Source: an uncultured Clostridia bacterium (GTDB taxonomy: Bacteria > Bacillota > Clostridia > Christensenellales > Borkfalkiaceae). Taken from it: a DNA stretch of 64,000 nt. The stretch is from positions 62,001 through 126,000 of the forward strand of contig CAKVPH010000004.1 in NCBI GenBank assembly GCA_934796775.1, read 5' to 3'. Under the pieces are notes generated by a model. That model had not been told where the DNA came from and did no database searches. It saw nothing but the letters and a program-made list of their open reading frames with translations. Each line of letters starts with the position of its first letter. Position 1 is the stretch's first letter. The translations under genes were made by a program, and so were the position numbers. Shown here piece after piece: positions 51,509-59,863 of this stretch.

Positions 51509-54106
51509 TTACCTTACTATGCCGCCCTGTTTGTAAACGACGATTTTACCGTCTTTGCAATCGGCAACTAAGGTATCGCCTTCGCCAAGATTGCCTTCGA
51601 GTATCGCCCTTGCAACCTGATTTTCAACGTTGCTTTCGATGTATCTTTTAAGCGGACGAGCGCCGTAAACCACGTCGTAACCGCCTTCTACTATTTTATC
51701 TTTAGCAGCAGACGTAACGCTTAACTTAAGCTGTTGCTTTGCAAGACGTTTTGCAAGTTTTGCCAAAAGCAAGTCAACGATTTTACAAACGCTTTCGCGG
51801 CTGAGCGGCGTGAACATGACTATATCGTCGAGTCTGTTCAAAAATTCGGGACGGAAAGTCTTTTTTAAAAGTGCGTCCACCTTTTCGCGGGCAGTTTCGC
51901 TGACCGCCCCGCTGCTTTCCATATCGTCGAGAATATAATTACTGCCAAGGTTGGAAGTCATTATAATTATGGTATTTTTGAAGTTTACCGTTCTGCCCTG
52001 ACCGTCTGTAATTCTGCCGTCGTCAAGAACCTGAAGCAAAACGTTGAACACGTCGGGGTGAGCTTTTTCGATTTCGTCGAACAAAATTACAGAATAAGGT
52101 TTTCTTCTTACAGCTTCGGTAAGCTGTCCGCCTTCGTCATATCCGACGTATCCAGGAGGCGCACCTATAAGACGAGTGACCGAAAACTTTTCCATATACT
52201 CCGACATATCGATTCGGACTATATTTCTCTCGTCGTCAAACAGATATTCCGCAAGCGTTTTTGCAAGTTCCGTCTTACCTACACCGGTAGGTCCTAAGAA
52301 CATAAATGAGCCTATAGGTCGATTTTCGTCACCTATGCCCGCACGCGAACGCAAAATTGCCTGAGCAACTTTTTCAACCGCTTCGTCCTGTCCGATAACT
52401 CTTTCATGCAGCGTTTCGGGCAACTTTAAAAGCTTCTGTTTTTCGCTTTCCATCAGCTTTGTAACGGGAACCGAAGTCCAGCGCGATACTATCTGCGCGA
52501 TCTCGTCGGCGGTTACTTCGTTACGAAGCAACCTGTTCGTGCGCGCGGTAGAATCCTTTTTTTCTTCTTCCGAAAGCTGTTTTTCAAGCACGGGGAGATC
52601 GCTGTATTTGAGTTTTGCGGCTCTCTCGTAGTCGCCTTTACGCTTTGCAAGATCGATTTCGTAATTTACTTTATCGATTTTTTCTTTTATTACCTTAACG
52701 GCGTCTATTTCTTTCTTCTCGTTTTCCCAACGCGCTTTAAGCTCGGTAAACTGCGCTCTCTTTTCCGAAAGTTCTTTTCTCACCGCTTCTAATCGAGTGG
52801 CGGAAAGTTTGTCGCTCTCCTTAGAAAGTGCAAGTTCTTCCATTTGCAGTTGAATTATACGACGGGAAATAACGTCCATTTCGGTAGGCATACTGTCGAT
52901 TTCGGTACGGAGCATTGCGCACGCTTCGTCCACAAGATCGATAGCTTTATCGGGCAAAAATCTGTCGGTAATGTACCTGTCGGAAAGCGTTGCCGCCGCA
53001 ACCAAAGCATTATCGTGAATTTTAACGCCGTGGAATATTTCGTAACGCTCTTTTAAACCTCTGAGTATGGTAATAGTGTCTTCAACGGTAGGTTGATCTA
53101 CGGTTACTGGCTGAAAACGTCTTTCAAGCGCGGCGTCTTTTTCGATATACTTAGTATATTCGTCCAAAGTGGTCGCGCCGATGCAGTGCAGTTCTCCCCT
53201 TGCCAGCATAGGCTTTAAAAGGTTGCCCGCGTCCATACTGCCTTCGGTTTTGCCCGCACCGACTATGGTGTGCAGCTCGTCGATAAACAAAATCATTCTG
53301 CCTTCCTGCTTCTTGATTTCGTTAAGTACGGCTTTAAGTCTTTCTTCAAATTCGCCGCGGTATTTTGCACCCGCTATAAGCGCGCCCATATCGAGCGCGA
53401 ATATATGCTTGTTTTTAAGTCCTTCGGGAACGTCGCCGTCAACTATTCGTTTAGCAAGCCCTTCTACAATAGCAGTTTTACCAACGCCCGGTTCGCCTAT
53501 AAGAACGGGGTTGTTTTTTGTCTTTCTTGAAAGAATTCGTATGACGTTACGAATTTCTTCGTCACGCCCGATTACGGGATCAAGCTTACCGCTTTTTGCG
53601 CGCTCAACCAAATCGTCGCCGAATTTTTTAAGCGCGTCGTAAGTATCTTCGGGGTTATCCGCAGTATTAGGCTGCGTTTTTACTTTTTTGAGCGCGGCAG
53701 TAAACTTACTTTCGGTAACTCCGCATGCCGCAAAAGATTTCTTTAAAAACTCCGTAGGGTTTTTAAGCATTGCCAAAAACAAATGCTCTACTCCGATGTA
53801 ACTGTCCCCGCCTTCGCGCGCAAGCTTGTCGGCAACGGCTAATACCTTTGCAGCTTCGTTACCCATATATAAATTCGCGCCCGAACCGGTAACGCCCGGT
53901 AAACCGTTTAAGTAATTTTCGGTTTCGGCTTTTAATTTATTTGCGTCAGCTCCGCTCGAATTTAATAATTCTACTATAAGCCCGCCTTCAAGCATGGGCA
54001 CAAGTATATGCTCGGGTTTTACTTCCTGATGGTTATTTGCAAGAGCGTAATTTTGCGCTTTTGTAATCGCACTTAACGCATTCTGCGTAAATTTTTCTTC
54101 GTTCAT
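51509..54106 (-). CDS. clpB: Disaggregase ClpB
   Basis: A hexameric AAA+ chaperone that rescues aggregated proteins with DnaK. 865 residues from an ATG after AGGAGG. The N domain (1-145), first ATPase (GEPGVGKTAIVEG about 201-213), the long coiled-coil middle domain (about 405-525) and the second ATPase (LGPTGVGKTELAKTLAEYL about 600-618) are all present. No ClpP-binding loop of ClpA/C type is seen. Expression is under CIRCE/HrcA control from a consensus promoter. Confidence 0.97.
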   Translation of the reverse strand: MNEEKFTQNALSAITKAQNYALANNHQEVKPEHILVPMLEGGLIVELLNSSGADANKLKAETENYLNGLPGVTGSGANLYMGNEAAKVLAVADKLAREGGDSYIGVEHLFLAMLKNPTEFLKKSFAACGVTESKFTAALKKVKTQPNTADNPEDTYDALKKFGDDLVERAKSGKLDPVIGRDEEIRNVIRILSRKTKNNPVLIGEPGVGKTAIVEGLAKRIVDGDVPEGLKNKHIFALDMGALIAGAKYRGEFEERLKAVLNEIKKQEGRMILFIDELHTIVGAGKTEGSMDAGNLLKPMLARGELHCIGATTLDEYTKYIEKDAALERRFQPVTVDQPTVEDTITILRGLKERYEIFHGVKIHDNALVAAATLSDRYITDRFLPDKAIDLVDEACAMLRTEIDSMPTEMDVISRRIIQLQMEELALSKESDKLSATRLEAVRKELSEKRAQFTELKARWENEKKEIDAVKVIKEKIDKVNYEIDLAKRKGDYERAAKLKYSDLPVLEKQLSEEEKKDSTARTNRLLRNEVTADEIAQIVSRWTSVPVTKLMESEKQKLLKLPETLHERVIGQDEAVEKVAQAILRSRAGIGDENRPIGSFMFLGPTGVGKTELAKTLAEYLFDDERNIVRIDMSEYMEKFSVTRLIGAPPGYVGYDEGGQLTEAVRRKPYSVILFDEIEKAHPDVFNVLLQVLDDGRITDGQGRTVNFKNTIIIMTSNLGSNYILDDMESSGAVSETAREKVDALLKKTFRPEFLNRLDDIVMFTPLSRESVCKIVDLLLAKLAKRLAKQQLKLSVTSAAKDKIVEGGYDVVYGARPLKRYIESNVENQVARAILEGNLGEGDTLVADCKDGKIVVYKQGGIVR

Positions 54107-54265
54107 AAATTCTACCTCCTTTATTTTATGTAATGGCAATAAGGCTTGTATTTAAGGTAATCAACCTTTTTTTATCGCCTGAAATGCCGAGTAATCTGTT
54201 TTGCCAAACGCAGTTTGCTTTATCACCGTTTTTTATGGGTGTTTAGCAAACAACTTAATCGAGTG

Positions 54266-54292
54266 TTAGCACTCTCTTTCTTTGACTGCTAA
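54266..54292 (-). promoter_or_regulatory. CIRCE operator of clpB
   Basis: TTAGCACTC, nine bases, GACTGCTAA. The consensus is TTAGCACTC-N9-GAGTGCTAA, so one base differs. It begins just after the -10 box, the normal place for HrcA repression of heat-shock genes. Confidence 0.92.
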
Positions 54293-54293
54293 C

Positions 54294-54322
54294 ATTATAT
54301 GACGTTCCGATCGATTTGTCAA
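54294..54322 (-). promoter_or_regulatory. Promoter of clpB
   Basis: -35 TTGACA (54322-54317), 17-bp spacer, -10 TATAAT (54299-54294): full sigma-A consensus. Confidence 0.92.
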
Positions 54323-54483
54323 GTATTTTACAAAAAAAGTTTTGCAAATTTTTTAAAATATTTTTTTGACTTCTTTCTCTGCCGTTACTTTTACATATTT
54401 TACTGTTTTTTTCAAAAATTTTAGCCGCATTTATCTTTGCCGCCTTTTTATTAAAGTTATATAACCTTAATTAAATGAGTAAA

Positions 54484-54530
54484 AAAACAAGCCCTGCGGG
54501 TTTATGCCCGCAAAGGCTTGCTTGTTAATT
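54484..54530 (-). terminator. Stem-loop after the prepilin pseudogene
   Basis: ACAAGC(C)-TGCGGG pairs with CCCGCA-(AAG)GCTTGC; A and T tracts on both sides. Confidence 0.7.
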
Positions 54531-54547
54531 TTGTTTAGTTAGTTTAT

Positions 54548-54714
54548 TTAAAGATTCAAAAGTTTTACCGTTATTATGTCGGCAGTTTCTTTTGAGTGTT
54601 CGATAACATAGCCTATAGTCGGTATTAAAATTACCGTTAAAATGGCAATTACAACTATAACGACATAAGCTCTACTAAGGTAAAGCCTTTCTTTTTGTGA
54701 TTTTTGGTTTGCAT
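54548..54714 (-). pseudogene. Frameshifted and truncated prepilin gene
   Basis: From the ATG at 54714 the frame reads KKKGFTLVEL, a prepilin signal, then shifts to a stop. Skipping one missing base, the sequence goes on as VVIVVIAILTVILIPTIGYV and IEHSKETADIITVKLLNL before a stop. It closely resembles the first 55 residues of the prepilin at 20180-21625, so it is a decayed, C-terminally truncated relative. A terminator still follows it. Confidence 0.85.
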
Positions 54715-54832
54715 TTTTTTCTCTACTAAATTTTTTTATAAAATCGGAAATATTTCCGTATTTTTTTAATTTTGAATTTTTTATTAATTTTTTGCAGTTT
54801 TAAAAACGCTTTTAACGCGCAAAAAAATAAAA

Positions 54833-55516
54833 TTAAATAATCTGACGGCGGCGTTCTTTTGCGCTTACGTCGGTAAGTTTTGCCTTCTGCTTTTCGGTTT
54901 TAGTAATCGAAAACGCGGCAGGCTCATAAAACTTTTTAAGCGAAAAACCTATCGCATAATGTTTTACGCCCGCATTTACAAGCGCAACTACTGCGCCTAT
55001 ACTATCGGAAAGAGTCATATAAATGGTTTCGCCCTTTTTTACCTTTGGTCCGGATTTAAGCACTAAATCTACGGTGCCTAACAGCTTTTCTTCGGGGAAA
55101 GCAGAAGCTACCTGCTTTAAAAATTCCTTATTTTCGTCTTTATTTTTGCTTACGGCACCAACTTCTACGTTTACGATTACTTTTTCTATATCAGTAGTAC
55201 GAAGCGTTTTGCCCTGAACAAAGACTTCTCTGCCGACAAGCGTTAAAACCGCGTCGCTTTTAACAGGATAATTTTTTAAGACCGTGGGAATGAGCGACGC
55301 CATAATGAGCAGTACTGCGCCCAGAACGATTACGAACATCCACTGTTTGCTTGCTACAAACGTGCCGATCATAAGCCCCATAACCAAAAATAACAGCACT
55401 AAAAGCACGATATATCTTACTCGTCTGCTCTTGTTGTACTCTACGTCCGCATAAAAGCTTATTTTTTCGGTCGGTGCTAAATTAGAAGTTTCTGTTTCTT
55501 TTTTTACGTTTTGCAT
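54833..55516 (-). CDS. Membrane protein of unknown function
   Basis: 227 residues: a polar N-terminus, two adjacent membrane helices (about 35-82), then a soluble domain of about 130 residues with alternating beta strands (VLTLVGREVFVQGKTLRTTD). The layout resembles bacterial PH-domain membrane proteins such as its upstream neighbour, but no family is certain. It follows that gene by 14 bp in the same direction. Confidence 0.7.
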   Translation of the reverse strand: MQNVKKETETSNLAPTEKISFYADVEYNKSRRVRYIVLLVLLFLVMGLMIGTFVASKQWMFVIVLGAVLLIMASLIPTVLKNYPVKSDAVLTLVGREVFVQGKTLRTTDIEKVIVNVEVGAVSKNKDENKEFLKQVASAFPEEKLLGTVDLVLKSGPKVKKGETIYMTLSDSIGAVVALVNAGVKHYAIGFSLKKFYEPAAFSITKTEKQKAKLTDVSAKERRRQII

Positions 55517-55530
55517 TTTATTCTCCCAAA

Positions 55531-56190
55531 TTATTTATTTGTATTATCGTTTTTGTTTTTGCTGTTGTTTTCGCTTTTTGCGGAATCGCCGTCGGGGTTA
55601 ATCGTTTCACTGTCGCCGGCAGTGTCAGCCGTGTCCGATACATTGTTTTGTAAGTCTAAAGTAACGCCTGAATCATTTTTATCTTCGGAAAAAATCAAAT
55701 CTTCAATTTTTCTTGCCAGCCCGTCAACGTTTTCCATTTGCTTCAGCTTTATTTTTTCATCGCCTAAATAAAGCGTTATAGAATTTTTATCGCTGCTCAT
55801 AGCGGTAACGTCGTTTAAAAAAATCGAAGACACGGTCACAGGTTTTATACCCGAAATTATAGCCACGCGTTTATTTGTGATAGCAAACCACTTTTCCGAT
55901 TTTAAACCGATTTTTTTAAGCGCAGATATAAGCCACGCCGCAAACGGAATTATATGTATAAACACCCCTATCGCAAAAATTATCGGATAAAAATCCGGCA
56001 ACTTAATCTGTTTTTTCAAACTATACGACGCACCTATTAAAAAGCAATCGCCGGCAAGCGTTAAAAGCCAAAGTAAAAAACAAATTGCGGTTTCAACAAA
56101 AACTCCGTTTCCGCCTTTTGTGCGCGTTTTAAACAAAACATTCTCGTTTTCGGTTAAAAAAGGAGAAAAATCAAGTTTCTTTTTTTCCAT
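55531..56190 (-). CDS. PH-like domain membrane protein
   Basis: 219 residues with two membrane helices (about 30-52 and 68-92), then a bacterial PH-like domain: KWFAITNKRVAIISGIKPVT, SSIFLNDVTAM and SITLYLGDEKIKLKQ. The tail of about 45 residues is Asp/Ser/Asn-rich and disordered. Such YdbS/YvbH-like proteins affect envelope stress or bacteriocin resistance in other Firmicutes; the role here is inferred only. Operon with the following membrane gene. Confidence 0.75.
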   Translation of the reverse strand: MEKKKLDFSPFLTENENVLFKTRTKGGNGVFVETAICFLLWLLTLAGDCFLIGASYSLKKQIKLPDFYPIIFAIGVFIHIIPFAAWLISALKKIGLKSEKWFAITNKRVAIISGIKPVTVSSIFLNDVTAMSSDKNSITLYLGDEKIKLKQMENVDGLARKIEDLIFSEDKNDSGVTLDLQNNVSDTADTAGDSETINPDGDSAKSENNSKNKNDNTNK

Positions 56191-56195
56191 AAAAC

Positions 56196-56226
56196 CCTCG
56201 ATATCGGACTTATAGCCCGACTTTTA
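56196..56226 (+). repeat. Dispersed palindromic element (diverged) overlapping the end of tcdA
   Basis: GATATCGGACTTATAG then CCCGACTTTT. As in nth, the minus-strand CTATAA provides the last Leu codon and the stop codon of tcdA. Confidence 0.6.
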
Positions 56227-56914
56227 ATATATTTCTTATAATCTCGCCGGCAATTAAAAGCCCTGCGGTCGCAGGCACATAAGATATGCTTGCAGGCGTT
56301 TGTTTGCGTTTGGTTTCGTCAGCAAAAAGCGGTTTTAAAGGCGGTTCTTTTGTGTAAACAACTTTAAGGTTTGTTACGTTCCGCTTTTTTAATTCGTGCC
56401 TTAAAACTTTTGCAAGCGGACAAACTTCGGTTTTGTATATATCCGAAATTTCAAAATTCTGATACAGTTTATTGCCCGTTCCCATAGAGCTTATTATAGG
56501 CACGCCACTGTCTTTTGCGTTTACTATAAGGCGAATTTTTGAAGTTACGCTGTCTATACAATCGGCAACGTAGTCGTAAGACGAAAGATCAAAGGTGTTC
56601 TCGTTTTCGGCTGAATAATATTCCGATCGCAAAACAAGCTCGATTTCGGGATTGATATCTTTCAGACGGTCAGAAGCCGCCTGCGTTTTTAGCTGCCCTA
56701 TTGTGGAATGAAGAGCAAATAATTGCCTGTTTATGTTATGTTCTGCCACTACGTCGTTATCGCAAAGCAAAAGCTTTCCAACTCCGCCGCGGCAGAGTGC
56801 CTCACATACGTACGATCCCACGCCGCCAAGCCCGAAAACCGCAACCGAACTATTTTTTAAAATATCTGATTTTTCGTCGCCTATTAAATTTCTTTCGCGT
56901 AAAAAAGTATCCAT
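56210..56914 (-). CDS. tcdA: tRNA threonylcarbamoyladenosine dehydratase (TcdA)
   Basis: An E1-like, ATP-using enzyme that closes the ring of t6A37 in tRNA to give ct6A. 234 residues. AVFGLGGVGSYVCEALCRGG (about 29-48) is the nucleotide-binding loop, DNDVVAEHNINRQ the adenylation Asp/Arg block, DYVADCIDSVTSKI the next strand, and a Cys follows in KTEVCPLAKVLRHELKK. The start is 59 bp after recF. Its end overlaps the dispersed repeat. Confidence 0.92.
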   Translation of the reverse strand: MDTFLRERNLIGDEKSDILKNSSVAVFGLGGVGSYVCEALCRGGVGKLLLCDNDVVAEHNINRQLFALHSTIGQLKTQAASDRLKDINPEIELVLRSEYYSAENENTFDLSSYDYVADCIDSVTSKIRLIVNAKDSGVPIISSMGTGNKLYQNFEISDIYKTEVCPLAKVLRHELKKRNVTNLKVVYTKEPPLKPLFADETKRKQTPASISYVPATAGLLIAGEIIRNILKVGL

Positions 56915-56940
56915 ATTTTTATATTTTCAAGCTAAAAACC

Positions 56941-56963
56941 CGTCTATAAGTCGATTATCGCAC
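56941..56963 (-). repeat. Dispersed palindromic element, only minus-oriented good copy
   Basis: On the minus strand: TGC, exact core GATAATCGACTTATAG, ACGGGTTTTT. It lies just after the recF stop, in front of tcdA. Confidence 0.75.
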
Positions 56964-56972
56964 ATTTTGATT

Positions 56973-58070
56973 TTAAGTAAAATCGTTTTTTACTATGCTT
57001 CCGTTTTCTATAACAAAGAGTTTTGCGTTTACGTTTAAAATATCTTCGGCATCGGTACAAGTTATAATCGTCTGAATACCGTCAAGCATACCGAGTAGTC
57101 GTTTTTGTCTTTTTTTATCGAGTTCGCTCATAGCGTCGTCCAGAATAAAAACCGGATATTCGCCGAAATGCTTTTTTAAAATCTGCAGTTCGCCTATTTT
57201 AAGCGATAGCGCGGCGGTGCGCTGTTGCCCTTGCGAAGCAAAAACGCGCGCGTCGGCGTCGTTGATCTTTATTTTTATATCGTCGCGGTGCGGACCTACC
57301 GACGTATATCCGAGTTCTATGTCCTTATCCAGAACTTCCGAAAGTTTTGCTTTAAGTTGCTCTTTAACCTCAAACGCGCCGCCTTCAAATTTTTGTTCGC
57401 TTGAAATTTCAAGTTTTTCCCTTCCGTCGGTTATGTCAAAATGCGCTTGTTTAGAAAAAGGCTTTAAATCGGTTAAAAACTCGTTTCGCGCACAAATTAT
57501 ATCCGTTGCGACAAGGCAAAGCTGTTCGTCCCACACCGGGAGCGTATCTTTTATAAGTTCAACGTCTTTTTCCTTTAAAAGCCCGTTGCGTTGCTGCAAA
57601 ATTTTGCGATATTTTAAAAGCGCGTAAAAATATTTGCGACTCATCTGCGACAGAGCTATATCCATAAAACGCCGACGATCTTCGGGGCTTTCCTGCACGA
57701 GTTTAAGTTGTTGCGGGTTAAACATGACCGCATTTATATTGCCGAGAAGCTCGCCCGTTTTTGAAAGCGGCATATCGTTTACAAATATTTTTTTTCCGTC
57801 CGTTTTATCAAATTCTATCCTTGCCGAAACAGATCCGAACGCAGAAAACGCGTTTGCAGATATGCTTGCGCTATCCGAATTGTACTTAATAACCTGTTTT
57901 TCTTTACCGGCGCGCGGCGAATAACCCGTGCATAAGTAAAAAATCGCTTCGGCGGCGTTGGTTTTACCCTGTGCGTTAAACCCCGAAATTATATTTACGC
58001 CGTTACAAAATTCGAACGTTTCGTATGCGTAATTTCTGTAATTTTTTAAAACGAGTTTTTCAATATACAC
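56973..58070 (-). CDS. recF: DNA replication and repair protein RecF
   Basis: An ABC/SMC-like ATPase that helps load RecA at gaps through RecOR. 365 residues. It starts MYIEKLVLKNYRNYAYE and has Walker A GFNAQGKTNAAEAI (about 30-43), the signature ASQGQQRTAALSLKIGE and Walker B PVFILDDAMSELD. It is divergent from dnaA; normally dnaN sits between dnaA and recF, but it is missing here. Confidence 0.95.
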   Translation of the reverse strand: MYIEKLVLKNYRNYAYETFEFCNGVNIISGFNAQGKTNAAEAIFYLCTGYSPRAGKEKQVIKYNSDSASISANAFSAFGSVSARIEFDKTDGKKIFVNDMPLSKTGELLGNINAVMFNPQQLKLVQESPEDRRRFMDIALSQMSRKYFYALLKYRKILQQRNGLLKEKDVELIKDTLPVWDEQLCLVATDIICARNEFLTDLKPFSKQAHFDITDGREKLEISSEQKFEGGAFEVKEQLKAKLSEVLDKDIELGYTSVGPHRDDIKIKINDADARVFASQGQQRTAALSLKIGELQILKKHFGEYPVFILDDAMSELDKKRQKRLLGMLDGIQTIITCTDAEDILNVNAKLFVIENGSIVKNDFT

Positions 58071-58218
58071 TTTTTTTTACCTATGCCGCAAAATACTCAA
58101 AAGCTTTCGCCTGCTTTACTGTTTTTTGCTAAAATTCCGCGATAATCGTAAGCAAAAAAACAACTTTGCATAGCCTTGGGCGCTCCCGAAAAAAAATAAA
58201 AATGATTGAGCGTTTACC

Positions 58219-58247
58219 TTGCTTTTTTTACATCTTTAATATATAAT
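58219..58247 (+). promoter_or_regulatory. Upstream promoter of dnaA
   Basis: -35 TTGCTT (58219-58224), 17-bp spacer, -10 TATAAT (58242-58247). Confidence 0.65.
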
Positions 58248-58321
58248 AAATATAGTTAAAAATACAAGGGCTATCGGGAAAGCAAAACGCTTTCGCTTTT
58301 TTTAACGGTTTTAACCGATAC

Positions 58322-58349
58322 TTGCGATTTATTCGGCTCTTTATATTAT
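58322..58349 (+). promoter_or_regulatory. Second possible promoter of dnaA
   Basis: -35 TTGCGA (58322-58327), 16-bp spacer, -10 TATTAT (58344-58349), about 60 bp before the start codon. Confidence 0.4.
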
Positions 58350-58413
58350 ACAATTTTACGGCGAACAAGTCAATCTTTACACCAAAGACTTTTGCTTTTA
58401 ACAAGGAGATACG

Positions 58414-59763
58414 ATGGAAAATTACGAAATTTTGTGGAATAAAGCCTTAGAAGTGCTTAAAAACAAACTTAGCACCATAACATACGCCACTTATATAGAA
58501 AAACTTAAGGCCACCGATCTGATTGCGAGAAAGCTTGTGCTTGACGCTCCGTCCGAGCTTAACGCGCGTTTTATTGCCGAAAACGACAAGGTGTATCAAA
58601 AAATTTTGGCGGCTCTTGAAGAAGCCGAAACCGGAGTTACCGAAATTAAGCTGACAGCTTGCGGACTTGATCACGATTTTTTGCAAAAAAACAACGATTC
58701 TAAGGGCTTTTTGCTTGAAGGCTCTATGGAAATAAACCCCAAATACACCTTCGATTCGTTTGTTGTAGGTCCGTCGAATAAATTTTTGTATTCTGCGGCA
58801 AAAGCCGTTGCCGATGATCCGGGGAAAAATTATAACCCCCTGTTTATTTACGGCAGCACCGGGCTTGGCAAAACACACATAATGCACGCAATAGCAAACT
58901 ATGTTAAAAAGCAAAACCCCGCCGCAAACGTGCTTTACGCAACTTGCGAAAAATTCACTAACGACCTTATTACGATTATCCGTCAGGGCAAAGGCACGGC
59001 GGCGGCATCGCAGGAATTCCGCGGCAGATACAGAAACGTTGACGTTTTAATTATAGATGACGTGCAGTTTTTAGCTAATAAAGAAGCCACGCAGGAAGAG
59101 TTTTTCCATACGTTTAACGAGCTTTATTCTCAGAATAAACAAATAATTTTATCTTCCGACGCGCACCCGAGAAATATCGAACCGCTTTCGGAAAGACTTA
59201 AAACGCGTTTTGAAGGCGGACTTATGGCTCAGGTTCTGCCGCCGGACATCGAAACAAAAATCGCTATTCTTCAGCGCAAAGCGGAAGAGAGAAAATACAT
59301 AATCAATACCGAAGTTGCCACCTATTTAGCCGAAAACAGCGGCGACGACGTTCGCTCGCTCGAAGGACTTTTAAATAAAGTAATCTTTGCGTCGCTTTTA
59401 CACGAGGAGCCTATAACCATTTCGCTCGCAATGGAAGCTTTAAAGCAAGCGGTTTCGGAAGAAAATAAAGAAGTTATGACTACAACCAACATTATCAATA
59501 CGGTCTGTCAGTTTTATAACATTCCTAAAAGCGACCTTTTGGGCAAAAAGAAAAATAAAGAACTCGTTGAACCGAGGCAAATTTGCACATATCTTATTAC
59601 CGAACTTATGAACTTGCCTCTTGTAACCATAGGCCAGTCAATGGGCGGGCGCGATCATACAACGGTAATTCATGCGCGCAACAAAATAAACGAGCTTATA
59701 AAAACCGATCCGCGCGTTGCAACCGAAGTAAACGATCTTAAAAACCTTATTCTTAAAAAATAA
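58414..59763 (+). CDS. dnaA: Chromosomal replication initiator DnaA
   Basis: Binds and opens the origin. 449 residues, start after AAGGAG. Domain I (1-75) mediates contacts, domain III is AAA+ with IYGSTGLGKTHIMHAIANYV (about 149-168) and LIIDDVQFLANK (about 213), and domain IV ends with the DNA-binding signature MGGRDHTTVIHARNKI (about 409-424). Followed by mnmG, an old near-origin neighbour. Confidence 0.97.
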   Translation: MENYEILWNKALEVLKNKLSTITYATYIEKLKATDLIARKLVLDAPSELNARFIAENDKVYQKILAALEEAETGVTEIKLTACGLDHDFLQKNNDSKGFLLEGSMEINPKYTFDSFVVGPSNKFLYSAAKAVADDPGKNYNPLFIYGSTGLGKTHIMHAIANYVKKQNPAANVLYATCEKFTNDLITIIRQGKGTAAASQEFRGRYRNVDVLIIDDVQFLANKEATQEEFFHTFNELYSQNKQIILSSDAHPRNIEPLSERLKTRFEGGLMAQVLPPDIETKIAILQRKAEERKYIINTEVATYLAENSGDDVRSLEGLLNKVIFASLLHEEPITISLAMEALKQAVSEENKEVMTTTNIINTVCQFYNIPKSDLLGKKKNKELVEPRQICTYLITELMNLPLVTIGQSMGGRDHTTVIHARNKINELIKTDPRVATEVNDLKNLILKK

Positions 59764-59779
59764 CTTTTACGGGTAAAAC

Positions 59780-59809
59780 GTGCGATAATCAACTTATAGC
59801 GGCACTTTT
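59780..59809 (+). repeat. Dispersed palindromic element (A-variant) between dnaA and mnmG
   Basis: GTGC, core GATAATCAACTTATAG, CGGCACTTTTG. GTGC/GCAC and ATAA/TTAT both pair. This is one of the two good copies that follow a plus-strand gene in the same direction. Confidence 0.75.
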
Positions 59810-59863
59810 GCCTTAATCGTTTTAAAACGCAAACTCTTTTAAATAAACTACAAACCAACGAAA

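Larger units (their letters stand above)
58071..58413. other. dnaA-recF divergent region, no clear DnaA boxes
   Basis: 343 bp with AT-rich stretches and two candidate dnaA promoters. I looked for TTATCCACA and one-mismatch versions on both strands and saw no cluster, so a replication origin here is not supported, though near-origin gene content (dnaA, recF, mnmG) is present. Confidence 0.5.

Noticed and set aside
58071..58413. A replication origin between recF and dnaA
   Set aside because: No cluster of DnaA boxes is visible; gene content alone is not enough.
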